The notes below the pieces were generated by a model that was not told the DNA's origin, ran no database searches, and saw only the letters and a list, made by a program, of their open reading frames with translations. DNA of 64,000 nt from Colwellia piezophila ATCC BAA-637. Its GTDB lineage: Bacteria; Pseudomonadota; Gammaproteobacteria; Enterobacterales; Alteromonadaceae. Where the stretch lies: positions 124,001-188,000 of the forward strand of contig NZ_KB905167.1 of the NCBI RefSeq assembly GCF_000378625.1, given 5' to 3'. Within the stretch, counting starts at the first letter, position 1; each line of letters begins with the position of its first letter. Shown piece after piece: positions 28,964 to 38,342 of this stretch. The translations under genes and the position numbers were made by a program.

Positions 28964-30106
28964 ATGTCAGAACAAGAGCGACAACAAAATAAAGAAACTT
29001 CAGCGCCAGAAGCAAGCACAGAAAAAGAAACAACACCGGTAGCAACACAAGATCCCGTACGTAAGATAACCAAATATGTGTTAGTTATTACCGCTTTAAT
29101 TTTTATCTGGTATATCATTGCTGATAGGCATGCGCCTTGGTCAGATCAAGCTCGAGTACAAACGTATGTTATCCCAATTGTGCCACAAGTTTCAGGACGG
29201 GTAACCGAAGTCTTGGTTAAACAAGACCAAATCGTTTCCCCTGGTGATATTTTATTTCGGATAGACCCAAGCGATTATGAGTTAGCCGTTGAAAGTGCTG
29301 AAGCTGCATTGGAGCTTGCCGGGCAAGAAATTGGCGCTGGTATGGCGTCTGTCGTAACTGCACAAGCGCAACTCGTGGTTGCAGAAACCAATGTTGAGCA
29401 TGTTAAAGCACAAAGTGCCCGAGTGTTTGAAATGGAGCTTAAAAACGTTCTTTCTCACTCTGATGGTGATAAGGCACGTGCAGCAATCAAAGCGAGTAAA
29501 GCTCAGTTAATTAGTGCCGCAGCAAACTTAGATAAAGCCAAACAGTCATTAGGTGTTGAGGGAAATGACAACCCACGTATTCGTGCCGCAATGGCGCAAT
29601 TGAAAAAAGCACAGTTAGATTTAAGCCGAACTGTGGTACTAGCACCCTCTTTAGGTGGCATCACTAATTTGCAAATTGATATCGGATTTTATGCCCAAGC
29701 GGGTGCTGCAGCGATGACCTTTATCGAAGGTAATACCGCTTGGATTCAAGTAAATTTACGTGAAAATAACTTAGCAAACCTAGCCATAGGCAACGCGGTT
29801 GAAATCACCTTAGATGTAAATCCTGGCACTATTTATCAGGGGACAATCAGTAGTATCGGTTTTGCTGTTGATACATCATCGACCAGTGCCGTTGGTGGTT
29901 TAGCTACGGTTGAGTCTAAAACAGGTTGGCTTAGAGATGCACAGCGCTTCCCTGTGATGATCACCTTTAATGACGACAGTACTAAAGGTAAGCGCCGTTT
30001 AGGCGGTCAAGCTGATGTACAAATATATACCGGTGATAACTGGTTTGTGAACGGTCTAGGTTGGCTGTGGATCAGGGTGTTAAGTATACTTTCTTATGTT
30101 TACTAG
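28964..30106 (+). CDS. HlyD/EmrA-type membrane-fusion protein
   Basis: The 380-residue adaptor has a polar N-terminus of about 32 residues, one membrane span near 36-52 (YVLVITALIFIWYIIA), and a lipoyl half-motif (VIPIVPQVSGRVTEVLVKQD) followed by DILFRIDPSDYELAVESAEA. An Ala/Gln/Lys-rich coiled hairpin comes next, then the second lipoyl half and a beta-barrel domain. It bridges an inner-membrane transporter and a TolC-like channel. Its last 11 bases overlap the DUF2955 gene, so the two form an exporter pair like AaeA with AaeB. The start ATG at 28964 has AGGGA upstream. Confidence 0.88.
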   Translation: MSEQERQQNKETSAPEASTEKETTPVATQDPVRKITKYVLVITALIFIWYIIADRHAPWSDQARVQTYVIPIVPQVSGRVTEVLVKQDQIVSPGDILFRIDPSDYELAVESAEAALELAGQEIGAGMASVVTAQAQLVVAETNVEHVKAQSARVFEMELKNVLSHSDGDKARAAIKASKAQLISAAANLDKAKQSLGVEGNDNPRIRAAMAQLKKAQLDLSRTVVLAPSLGGITNLQIDIGFYAQAGAAAMTFIEGNTAWIQVNLRENNLANLAIGNAVEITLDVNPGTIYQGTISSIGFAVDTSSTSAVGGLATVESKTGWLRDAQRFPVMITFNDDSTKGKRRLGGQADVQIYTGDNWFVNGLGWLWIRVLSILSYVY

Positions 30107-31169
30107 TACCAAAGGTAAAGTGAAACCCCAAGCAACTCGCTTTTTGTCATCATTATATGCCGATGTTAGTGCTATGCGGGTTTTACGTTTTGCTTTCGGG
30201 GTCACTTTTTCCTGCGGTTTAGCTTATGGTATAAATTGGCCATTAGCGTTTTTAATGCCTGTTTTTACCGCGATGATTTTGGCCATGCCACTACCAAAAC
30301 CATCAGTTAAAGCCAGTTTAAATAATATGATGAGTACCTTAAAAGCCTTTGCTATCGGCTTAGCTTTCTCATTGTTTTTTTTACAGTACCCCATAGCTTA
30401 CTTAATCGTATTGGCTGTGGTTTTATTCCATTTATATTATTATTTAAACCGCGGTGGCTCTTTTTGGTTTACCTTAATGTCGATGATCGCCATTTTAGTG
30501 TTACCTATGATTGCCAATAGTAATGAAGGTTTAGCAATAGGTTTTTCAGCAGGTTTTGTTTATTCAAGTTGGCTCACTATTGCCATGCTTTGGCTGGCAC
30601 ATTTTGTATTTCCTGACCCTAGCTTTACCCAATTCCCGATAAAACCCAAATACAGTAAAGCTTATTCGAAACTTGCAGCGCTTACCGCATTAAAAAGTAC
30701 CTTAGTGGTTTTCCCGATTGCTGCGATTTTTATAAGTTATGGTTTGAGTGACTATTTATTAGTGATGGTTTTTTCGGCGCTATTTATTCTTAAACCTGAC
30801 TTGGCACAAGGAAAAGAGGCAGGTAAAAATTCATTGCTGTCGACCTTTTTGGGCGGGGCATTTGCTTGTGTATTTTATTGGCTGATTGTTGCTGTGCCGC
30901 AATTTCATTTTTACTTATTATTGCTTTTTTCTACCGCATTATTTTTTGGTCGTCATATTTTTTCTGGTACACCAATGGCAAAATATTACAGCTCTGGTTT
31001 TATCGCATTACTCGTAATTGTTAATAGTGCTATGGCGGCGGATAGTAACTTTAGTGAAATTATAATTCAGCGAGTATTACTCATTTCTTCGGCAATTTTT
31101 TATATTATATGTGCTTTAAAAGTACTGGAACGTTATTGGTTCCAGGCCAAGAGCACTTCCTCAGAGTAA
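30096..31169 (+). CDS. DUF2955 (FUSC-like) inner membrane transporter
   Basis: The 357-residue protein is hydrophobic, with about ten spans in two halves, starting with RVLRFAFGVTFSCGLAYGIN. This matches DUF2955, related to the aromatic-acid exporter AaeB/FUSC. It overlaps the HlyD gene by 11 bases. Export of aromatic or other toxic small acids is the family expectation; the substrate is not shown. Its 3' end overlaps the converging sco gene by nine bases, with no terminator between. A decayed piece of a close paralogue (its C-terminus) lies at 39830-39992. Confidence 0.85.
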   Translation: MFTSTKGKVKPQATRFLSSLYADVSAMRVLRFAFGVTFSCGLAYGINWPLAFLMPVFTAMILAMPLPKPSVKASLNNMMSTLKAFAIGLAFSLFFLQYPIAYLIVLAVVLFHLYYYLNRGGSFWFTLMSMIAILVLPMIANSNEGLAIGFSAGFVYSSWLTIAMLWLAHFVFPDPSFTQFPIKPKYSKAYSKLAALTALKSTLVVFPIAAIFISYGLSDYLLVMVFSALFILKPDLAQGKEAGKNSLLSTFLGGAFACVFYWLIVAVPQFHFYLLLLFSTALFFGRHIFSGTPMAKYYSSGFIALLVIVNSAMAADSNFSEIIIQRVLLISSAIFYIICALKVLERYWFQAKSTSSE

Positions 31170-31910
31170 GCTGCGTTGTTGATAATACTTAATAACTTTT
31201 AAATAGTCGCTATAAAGAATATCAGGCGTAAAACTATTCATGCCAAGCTCGGTGATTTCAGGTGTAAACACTGCTTGTAATTCAGCCTCGGGGTTTATCA
31301 GTAATATGGTTAGTCCATGGCTAACCTGATAAATCTGCTCAGCTTTTGGGGCTGAAATAACCCCTTCGTTTTTAATAGTGTACTCATCGTCACCATTTCT
31401 ATAAGCGCGAGTTATTTCAACTTTTATACCTAAAGTTTGTTGGAATGATTTCGCTTCTTCCGAGGTATTTGCGCGCATTGCAACAAACTTCTCTGAAAAA
31501 TAATTAATATACTGAGCAAGTTTTGTTTGAGAGTCTCTATCTGGGTCAATAGTATAAAAAACAAATTGCGTGTCTAGCATGTCATTGCTTGCGTTGAGCA
31601 AGTCAGCAAGCTGAGTTAAAGTGAATAAAGTAGTTGGGCAAATATCAGGGCACTGAGTATAGCCATAAGTAATAAAGTGCCACCGCCCTATGAAGTAGTC
31701 ACTATTAATAGCTTGCCCTAGATGGTTAGCTAATCGAATATTTGTTAATAGTTGCGCTTCTTTTAATATAATTCCTTGGATCTTAGGCAACTCAATATCG
31801 GCATGAGAATCTGTGTTAGCGGTTAAACGATAAAATAGTATCGTTAATACGATGACAACTAAAATAGGCAGTAGGATTAATGCTCGTTGTGAATTTGACA
31901 AGGTCTTCAT
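31161..31910 (-). CDS. SCO1/SenC-family copper chaperone
   Basis: The 249-residue protein has an N-terminal anchor (about residues 10-28, ALILLPILVVIVLTILFY) and a thioredoxin-fold domain with the copper-binding motif CPDICPTTLF near 87-96. The conserved distal His is in QVSHGLTILLI. Sco proteins load copper into the CuA site of cytochrome oxidase subunit II. That fits its place at the 3' end of the oxidase operon, six bases after ctaB. The distance to the C-terminus and the spacing of ligands look normal. Confidence 0.93.
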   Translation of the reverse strand: MKTLSNSQRALILLPILVVIVLTILFYRLTANTDSHADIELPKIQGIILKEAQLLTNIRLANHLGQAINSDYFIGRWHFITYGYTQCPDICPTTLFTLTQLADLLNASNDMLDTQFVFYTIDPDRDSQTKLAQYINYFSEKFVAMRANTSEEAKSFQQTLGIKVEITRAYRNGDDEYTIKNEGVISAPKAEQIYQVSHGLTILLINPEAELQAVFTPEITELGMNSFTPDILYSDYLKVIKYYQQRSLL

Positions 31911-31916
31911 GTTTCT

Positions 31917-32825
31917 TCACCACCAGTAAACAACAAGGCGATCGAGTAATAAAGCAATAAAAAGAGCAATTAAATAATAAATGGAAACATAAAACGTTTT
32001 CAATGCTAATTGATTATCTACGGCCACTTTTAATTGAATGGCATAATAACCAAACCATAGTCCAAGTAGTAAAACCAATGATAAATAAAGCTCACCAGAA
32101 TAGTGAAAAAAGTACGGTAATAAACTAGCAATAATGGTTGCTAGGGTATAAATAACAATGCAAGTTTTGGTATGGTTAACCCCCTTAATTACAGGCAACA
32201 TAGGTACATTAGCTCGTCGATAATCTTCAAGCCTGTCTATTGCTAAGGGCCAAAAATGAGCGGGCGTCCACAAAAAAATAATCAAGGTTAATAATAAGGG
32301 TTCTAGTGCAATACTATTGGTGATGCTTGTCCAACCTAACAAAGGTGGTATGGCGCCAGCAAAACCACCATAAACAATATTTTGTGGTGTTTTATGTTTT
32401 AAAAAACAAGTATATATCAAGGCATAACCAATAAAGCCAATTAAGGTAAGTAATGCAGTTAACAGGTTGATATAATTTAACAATAAAAACATTGAACTAG
32501 ATACCAAACCAGCGGCAAAAAATAGCGCCTGCTTATTACCAATGCGTTGATTAACTAGGGGTCGCCATTGAGTTCTTTGCATTTTTGCATCAATGTTAAC
32601 ATCCACGACATGATTAATAACCGCAGCAGCACTAGCAGCAAAACCTATAGCGATAGTTGCGATTATTATCAACTGCATATCAAAGCTCTGTGCACTGGCT
32701 AGATACATGCCTACCATAGCGGTGATTAATATCATCAACACCACTTTCGGCTTACATAAGGCGAGGTAATCTCGCCAAGTAGCTATTTGAATTGAAATTA
32801 CTGAAGTATTGGCACTGTTTTTCAT
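31917..32825 (-). CDS. cyoE: Heme O synthase (protoheme IX farnesyltransferase)
   Basis: The 302-residue UbiA-family prenyltransferase has about nine membrane spans. The two Asp-rich motifs are present: NHVVDVNIDAKMQRT near residues 71-85 and the second loop with AIDRLEDYRRANVPMLPV. It adds a farnesyl group to heme B to give heme O, the precursor of heme A needed by this oxidase. Symbols ctaB and cyoE are both used for it. No ctaA (heme A synthase) is seen in the window, so that gene must be elsewhere if the oxidase carries heme A. Confidence 0.94.
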   Translation of the reverse strand: MKNSANTSVISIQIATWRDYLALCKPKVVLMILITAMVGMYLASAQSFDMQLIIIATIAIGFAASAAAVINHVVDVNIDAKMQRTQWRPLVNQRIGNKQALFFAAGLVSSSMFLLLNYINLLTALLTLIGFIGYALIYTCFLKHKTPQNIVYGGFAGAIPPLLGWTSITNSIALEPLLLTLIIFLWTPAHFWPLAIDRLEDYRRANVPMLPVIKGVNHTKTCIVIYTLATIIASLLPYFFHYSGELYLSLVLLLGLWFGYYAIQLKVAVDNQLALKTFYVSIYYLIALFIALLLDRLVVYWW

Positions 32826-32863
32826 CTGCTCTCCTTAACCACAAAGTAGTAATATCAATAATA

Positions 32864-33214
32864 TCAAGGATTAAAAAACGACATAATACGGTTAATAAAT
32901 ACATAATCAGCCTCACTCGACATCAAAGCAATAAACACTAAAATAGCAAAGGGCGGTAAAAACAATAATAATTTAACGGCCATGCGCTCCCAAGCTAAGT
33001 GCATAAATACCATGATTATTAAGCCGGCCTTTAAAAACATAAAAGTTAATATCAGTGTCCATCTGAGCGGACCTTGAAATTGAAAGTAATCAACCATGTA
33101 AGAGCAAGCACTTAATACAAAAAGTAATAACCAAACTTTAAGATACATACTAATCGGATGTCGCTGCTCAACATGTGATGCAACACTCGGTATATCGGAC
33201 TGTTGTTTCATCAT
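32864..33214 (-). CDS. Cytochrome c oxidase subunit IV (prokaryotic type)
   Basis: The ATG at 33214 has GAGG upstream and begins seven bases after the subunit III stop; the open frame reaches back ten more codons, but that part overlaps the previous gene. The protein of about 116 residues has three membrane spans and the pattern of PF03626 (MYLKVWLLLFVLSACSYMVD, FMFLKAGLIIMVFMHLAWER). This small subunit stabilises the oxidase complex. It is part of the operon from coxB to sco. Confidence 0.85.
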   Translation of the reverse strand: MMKQQSDIPSVASHVEQRHPISMYLKVWLLLFVLSACSYMVDYFQFQGPLRWTLILTFMFLKAGLIIMVFMHLAWERMAVKLLLFLPPFAILVFIALMSSEADYVFINRIMSFFNP

Positions 33215-33221
33215 ATTCGCC

Positions 33222-33911
33222 TCACCATAAATAGAAAAATGCAAAAATGAATACCCAAACTAAATCAACAAAATGCCAATATAGCCCGGTAATTTCTACG
33301 ATGTGATAACCTTTCTTGTCGTACTTTCCTTGATTAATTCGTTTGGCAATCACGGTAAGATAAATAACACCAGCACTGACATGTAAACCATGGAATCCGG
33401 TGATCATAAAAAATGCTGCGCCAAATTGATTAGCACCCATTGGGTTTTCCCAAGGACGTATGCCTTCTTCCACTATTAATTTTGTCCATTCAAATGCTTG
33501 CATGCCAATAAAGCTGGCGCCTAATAATGCTGTCGCTAACATTAAATAGACGGTTTTTTTCTTATTTCCTTGATAGGCATAATTCACCGCCATTGCCATA
33601 GTGCCGCTGCTAGTGATTAAAATGAAAGTCATAATGGCGATTAAGACTAAGGGGATATGGTGACCCGCAATAGTTAAGGCAAACACTTCACTAGGGTTCG
33701 GCCAAGCAACGGTTGCTGACATGCGTACATTCATATAGCTGATTAGAAAAATACTAAAGATAAAGGTATCGCTTAATAAAAATAGCCACATCATCAACTT
33801 GCCCCATGGCATGTCAAAAGACTGTTTATCTGCGCTCCAATCGTTCACTACGCTTTGCCAAGAGGAGGCCTTGTTTGTTTCATGGTCTTTTTGATGGTCA
33901 TCATTTTGCAT
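33222..33911 (-). CDS. Cytochrome c oxidase subunit III
   Basis: The 229-residue protein is a heme-copper oxidase subunit III with about five to six spans. Typical segments are MWLFLLSDTFIFSIFLISY, FEWTKLIVEEGIRPWENP, FFMITGFHGLHVSAGVIYL and the C-terminal YWHFVDLVWVFIFAFFYLW. A polar N-terminal tail of about 35 residues precedes the first span. It lies between a second, more divergent subunit III-like gene and subunit IV. All are close-packed and co-oriented. Confidence 0.93.
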   Translation of the reverse strand: MQNDDHQKDHETNKASSWQSVVNDWSADKQSFDMPWGKLMMWLFLLSDTFIFSIFLISYMNVRMSATVAWPNPSEVFALTIAGHHIPLVLIAIMTFILITSSGTMAMAVNYAYQGNKKKTVYLMLATALLGASFIGMQAFEWTKLIVEEGIRPWENPMGANQFGAAFFMITGFHGLHVSAGVIYLTVIAKRINQGKYDKKGYHIVEITGLYWHFVDLVWVFIFAFFYLW

Positions 33912-33920
33912 AAGTCCCCC

Positions 33921-34604
33921 TTAGAAGCCACAAATTAACGCAATAGTTTTAAAGGTATCAGCATCACTGGTTAATAAAAAAAATAGAAATAACCAAATGA
34001 AAAGTAGGTAGTGCCAATAACGCGTACATAAGATGAGACGGGATGTTAGCTGTGGGTAAGAGAGGCTAAAAGCAAACAGCCAAATACAGCGCATTAATAC
34101 CAATACGCCGCCAATAATATGCAAGGCATGCACCCCAGTAAGTAAAAAATAGTAGCTGTTAGCAGGGTTAGTTGTGATATAGAAACCAGACTGATTCAAT
34201 TGCTGCCAAACCTGAACTTGGCCATTGATAAACAGTAAAGTAAATAATGTGGTTGCGGTTAATGAAATAATAATGGCGTAGAGAATCCGCTGTTCAGCAA
34301 ATTTTTTCGCGACCATAATACTGATACTGGCCAATACTAAATAAGCACTGTTTTGCCATAAAATGTCGGCATTGGTAAACGGCAACCATGGCTCTCCTGA
34401 TAATGCCTGGAAATCAAAAGATTGCGTGCGTTGTAAAAAAGTGATGGTAAATAATAGAAATATCACAGTGATCACTGCTAAAAAAAATTGTAATGCGGTA
34501 CTCGCGGCTTTTTCTTTATTAAATAGAGCAGAGGGGAGGCTAGCTTGTGGTTCTAACTCAGCTGGCAACCAAGGTTTGACTCGCAATGTTTTAAGAATGT
34601 GCAT
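33921..34604 (-). CDS. Second, divergent cytochrome c oxidase subunit III-like protein
   Basis: The 227-residue membrane protein starts at an ATG overlapping the subunit I stop by one base (TAATG). The C-terminal half keeps subunit III hallmarks: YFLLTGVHALHIIGGVLVL and CTRYWHYLLFIWLFLFFLL. The N-terminal half (VKPWLPAELEPQ and a long lumenal loop) is less conserved. Two different subunit III-like proteins in one operon are known from several gammaproteobacterial caa3-type clusters. Whether both enter the same complex is unknown. Confidence 0.82.
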   Translation of the reverse strand: MHILKTLRVKPWLPAELEPQASLPSALFNKEKAASTALQFFLAVITVIFLLFTITFLQRTQSFDFQALSGEPWLPFTNADILWQNSAYLVLASISIMVAKKFAEQRILYAIIISLTATTLFTLLFINGQVQVWQQLNQSGFYITTNPANSYYFLLTGVHALHIIGGVLVLMRCIWLFAFSLSYPQLTSRLILCTRYWHYLLFIWLFLFFLLTSDADTFKTIALICGF

Positions 34605-36382
34605 TACTTCTGCCTCGGGTTATTATTTTGCTTATCAGCTAGATATTCAACGTCTTTAGGGGCGACGTTTTGTGGAATAAAATCATCTTTAACGTTGGGC
34701 ACACTATAATCGTATGCCCAGCGATAAACTTGAGGTAATTTCTCGCCCCAATTACCATGGCCAGGAGGAAATTGCGCTGTTTGCCATTCCAGTGATGTTG
34801 CTTTCCAGGGATTCCTGCCTGACTTCTTGCCTTTAAAGGTACTCCAAATGACATTGGCAATAAAAACCAATTGCACTAAACCCACAATGATGGCTGAAAC
34901 CGTAATACCCGCATTAAGAGTTTGGGCAGACTGAGGAATAAAATCGGTATCTCCCATGGCATAATAACGTCGAGGCACACCTAAAAAACCTAAATAATGC
35001 ATCGGCATATAGATAGCATAGGTGCCCAAAAAGGTGCCCCAAAAGTGAAAGTGCCCTAGTTTATTATTTAAAAATCGTCCGGTTAATAGTGGAAACCAAT
35101 GATAAATGGCAGCAAACAATACCATTATGGGTGACACACCCATCACCATATGAAAATGAGCGACAACAAAAAAGGTGTCAGACAAAGGTAAGTCTATGAT
35201 GACATTACCTAACATCAGGCCTGTTAAGCCACCATGAGTGAAAGTAAAAATAAAGCCAATGGCAAATAACATTGGCACAGTAAGATGAATATTTCCGCGC
35301 CATAAAGTTAACAGCCAGTTGTAAACTTTTAACGCCGTTGGAATAGCAATAATTAGTGTCGTTGTGGCAAAGAAAAAGCCAAAGTATGGGTTCATACCAC
35401 TAACATACATATGGTGTGCCCAAACAACAAAACTCAAACCACCAATCGCGATAATGGCCCAAACCATCATGCGATAGCCAAAAATATTTTTTCGAGCATG
35501 TATGGATATAACATCCGAAACCATGCCAAAAGCAGGTAAGGCAACTATATATACTTCCGGGTGGCCAAAAAACCAAAATAGGTGCTGGAACAATATTGGA
35601 CTACCACCGCTATGATCTAATGTTTCTCCTAACGATAAAATAGCCGGCATAAAAAAGCTGGTGCCGATCACTTTATCAAAAATCATCATAATGGCACTGA
35701 CTAGCAGCGCAGGAAAAGCTAACAGTCCCAAAATTGTCGCGACAAAAATGCCCCAAAGAGTTAAAGGCATGCGCATTAACGTCATGCCCTTAGTTCTTGC
35801 CTGTAATATGGTGGTGACATAATTTAATCCGCCCATGGTAAAAGCGACAATAAAAATAGCCAAAGAGACCAGCATCAACAAAATACCCGCATCGGCACCT
35901 GGAGTACCACTTAAAATTGCTTGCGGTGGATACAAGGTCCAACCAGCACCAGTGGGGCCGCCACTAACAAAAAAACTCGCGAGTAATACCACAACAGACA
36001 ATAAATAGGTCCAATAACTCAGCATATTTAAATAAGGGAAAACCATGTCTCTTGCCCCGACCATCAGCGGGATCAAATAATTACCAAAACCACCTAAGAG
36101 CAATGCGGTTAACAAATAAATCACCATGATCATGCCGTGCATAGTGACAAATTGCAGATAAGAAGAAGGATCAATAAATGAAAATTCATTCGGAAAGCCA
36201 AGTTGCAAACGCATAATGCCAGACAAGACTAATGCCACCAGACCTACTAATATTGCGGTGATCGAATATTGAATAGCGATAACTTTATGATCTTGACTCC
36301 AAACGTACTTGCTCATGAAAGTACTAGGGTGGCTTGATTCATCTACTTGATCAGCAATTGCTACATTTTCCATTTTAGTCAC
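34604..36382 (-). CDS. Cytochrome c oxidase subunit I
   Basis: The 592-residue catalytic subunit has 12 or so spans. Its first heme ligand is in TMHGMIMVIYLL. The CuB and Tyr segment is FWFFGHPEVYIVALPAFG, whose Glu is the mark of A1-type proton-pumping oxidases. HHMYVSGMNP holds the further CuB histidines and AHFHMVMGV the high-spin and low-spin heme ligands. The start at 36382 gives MTKMENVAIAD; a second ATG three codons on is possible. It reduces oxygen to water with electrons from subunit II. Confidence 0.97.
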   Translation of the reverse strand: MTKMENVAIADQVDESSHPSTFMSKYVWSQDHKVIAIQYSITAILVGLVALVLSGIMRLQLGFPNEFSFIDPSSYLQFVTMHGMIMVIYLLTALLLGGFGNYLIPLMVGARDMVFPYLNMLSYWTYLLSVVVLLASFFVSGGPTGAGWTLYPPQAILSGTPGADAGILLMLVSLAIFIVAFTMGGLNYVTTILQARTKGMTLMRMPLTLWGIFVATILGLLAFPALLVSAIMMIFDKVIGTSFFMPAILSLGETLDHSGGSPILFQHLFWFFGHPEVYIVALPAFGMVSDVISIHARKNIFGYRMMVWAIIAIGGLSFVVWAHHMYVSGMNPYFGFFFATTTLIIAIPTALKVYNWLLTLWRGNIHLTVPMLFAIGFIFTFTHGGLTGLMLGNVIIDLPLSDTFFVVAHFHMVMGVSPIMVLFAAIYHWFPLLTGRFLNNKLGHFHFWGTFLGTYAIYMPMHYLGFLGVPRRYYAMGDTDFIPQSAQTLNAGITVSAIIVGLVQLVFIANVIWSTFKGKKSGRNPWKATSLEWQTAQFPPGHGNWGEKLPQVYRWAYDYSVPNVKDDFIPQNVAPKDVEYLADKQNNNPRQK

Positions 36383-36413
36383 TTCATGCTCCTAAAGTAT
36401 TTCACGGATAACT

Positions 36414-37823
36414 TCATCTAACATTAGTGAGTGAATTGATATAACTCACCACATCATTAACCGCTTGTTCGTCATGTAATGTTTTTGACATCAGTATCAT
36501 TTGGTTACCATAGAGGTCAGCTGGATGTGCGCCCCGAATGCCCTGTTGAAAAGAATTAATTTGTCGTTTCAAATACCAAGGATGTTGTCCGGCTAATTTA
36601 GGTGCGTTCATGGCATAATTTCCTTGGGCATGCTCACCATGACAATAGGCACAGTTTGTATAAAGCGACTTACCCTTAATGGCATCGCCAGTGTTCATTG
36701 TGATTTTTTTAATAAAAGTTTTTTCAGTAGGGCTTTTTTTTGTAGGACTTTTATTGGTCGGAATTAGGGAGCTAAGGTAGGCGCTAACGTCTGTTATTGC
36801 TTTTTCATCGGCTAATAAAACCGACATGGCGGCCATTTGTTGACCAAATAAGTCGTTTCTATTTTGGCCTCTAATTTTTCGTTTGAAATAACTTAATTGC
36901 CTTTGCAGATACCAACGACTTAAACCCGCTAATTTAGGCGCATTCATCGCTTCATTACCTTGGCCAGCGATGCCATGACACGAAACACAGCCAGCATAAT
37001 GTTGTTTACCTTGCTCTATATTTGCAGTGTCGCGAGTTAATGTCTGGCTAAAGGTAGGTAAACTGGTCAGCCAAGTTTGATAGTCACTAACAGAGTCGAC
37101 TTTAATATAGCCACGCATGGTAAAATGGGCAATACCACAGAGCTCTTGGCACAACAGTTCGTAGCGTCCAAGTTTAGTTGGGGTGAACCAAACAAAAGTA
37201 ACGGCTCCAGGCACTAAGTCCATTTTTACTCGAAATTGCGGTACTGCAAAATTATGTAAAACGTCTTTTGAGCGTAATACCACTTTGACGGGTTGATCAA
37301 TAAGTAGATGTAATTCATTGCTTTTTACCAGTAAATCATCAGTGCCGTAAATATCATTAACATCAATACCAAACGGATTGTCTTCGCTAACTAACTTTAT
37401 GGCTGTTTTTCCTAACTTGCCATCTTTGCCTGGAAGTCGATAACTCCAATGCCATTGTTGACCGACGACTTCAACAATTTTACTATTTTCAGGAACAGTA
37501 ATAAATTCCCCCCAGACTATAAGTCCGGGAGCTAACATTGCCGCGACACCAATAGTCGTAACAACAGTCAGCCAACCTTCTAGTTTGCTATTTTCTGGCT
37601 GGTAGTCAGCACGTCTATTTTTATTATGGCGATATTTAAAAACAACAAATGCGAGAAATAGACTTACTGCAACAAATACAGTGCCTACAACCCAAAGAGA
37701 AATATTAATGGTGTCATCAATCGCTTGCCAGTTCGAAGCCAGAGGAGTGAACCACCAAGGACTGATAAAGTGAAAAAGTAATGTAGCGATAACTAATAAA
37801 ATAATAGCAATTGCTATCGTCAT
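36414..37823 (-). CDS. Cytochrome c oxidase subunit II with two fused cytochrome c domains
   Basis: The 469-residue protein opens with two membrane spans (about 3-25 and 42-64). The CuA domain has ligands H190, C225, E227, C229, H233 and M236 (CQELCGIAHFTM). Two haem-c domains follow, with CVSCH (C279-H283) and CAYCH (C391-H395); each has a Met-containing distal segment (FGQQMAAM and YGNQMILM). The two domains are similar, suggesting internal duplication, and are joined by a Lys/Ser/Pro/Thr linker with a short direct repeat (KSPTKKSPTEK). It is a caa3-type subunit that needs no separate docking cytochrome for at least part of the electron route. It is first in the operon. Confidence 0.95.
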   Translation of the reverse strand: MTIAIAIILLVIATLLFHFISPWWFTPLASNWQAIDDTINISLWVVGTVFVAVSLFLAFVVFKYRHNKNRRADYQPENSKLEGWLTVVTTIGVAAMLAPGLIVWGEFITVPENSKIVEVVGQQWHWSYRLPGKDGKLGKTAIKLVSEDNPFGIDVNDIYGTDDLLVKSNELHLLIDQPVKVVLRSKDVLHNFAVPQFRVKMDLVPGAVTFVWFTPTKLGRYELLCQELCGIAHFTMRGYIKVDSVSDYQTWLTSLPTFSQTLTRDTANIEQGKQHYAGCVSCHGIAGQGNEAMNAPKLAGLSRWYLQRQLSYFKRKIRGQNRNDLFGQQMAAMSVLLADEKAITDVSAYLSSLIPTNKSPTKKSPTEKTFIKKITMNTGDAIKGKSLYTNCAYCHGEHAQGNYAMNAPKLAGQHPWYLKRQINSFQQGIRGAHPADLYGNQMILMSKTLHDEQAVNDVVSYINSLTNVR

Positions 37824-38237
37824 AACGCATCCTTTATTATAAGTTGCAGTACTCGATAAAAATGACTTGAATGATAAAAAACTGAATTAAATGAATTAAA
37901 ATAAACACGAAATAATAATTAAATTTAGTGCTCCTCTAGAGAATAAAAACAAAGTTAAGCTGACATTTTCTTATCTAAAAACAGTAAAAACTGTGTACTC
38001 ACCCAGACAGCAATTAATTATTGACCTCTTTAATTATTAACATAGACTACTTTTGATAAAGTAGCGAAATGTGGCTTATGAAAAGGTTGTACAAGTGACC
38101 AATAGTAGTCCAAGGTTTTCTAGACGTTATTACAATGTATTCTCGAAACTTTAGGGAATAAAATAACCAGAGTAGCTATCTCATTTTCACGGTAGGTAAT
38201 TAACTTATGCATGCTGAGTTAAGTCGGTACTATTTTT
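37824..38237. other. Promoter-side spacer of the oxidase operon
   Basis: No gene is seen in these 414 bases. The part next to 37823 should hold the oxidase operon promoter, but no box was convincing enough to name. Confidence 0.4.
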
Positions 38238-38285
38238 AGAAAAACAGAAAAACAGAAAAACAGAAAAACAGACGAGCAGAAAAAC
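38238..38285. repeat. Six tandem 8-bp units (AGAAAAAC)
   Basis: Four perfect copies of AGAAAAAC (38238-38269) are followed by a changed unit (AGACGAGC) and a further perfect one (38278-38285). The last unit runs into the terminator stem of the gene at 38343-38900. The tract may vary in copy number by slippage. Confidence 0.8.
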
Positions 38286-38313
38286 CTTATAGGGTCTTTG
38301 TATAAGGTTTTTA
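38280..38313 (-). terminator. Terminator of the 38343-38900 gene
   Basis: AAAAACCTTATA pairs with TATAAGGTTTTT around a short loop. On the minus strand it stands about 30 bases after the stop codon and ends in T residues. Confidence 0.75.
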
Positions 38314-38342
38314 TCTTTTAAACACCGTCGGTATCGTAGGCG

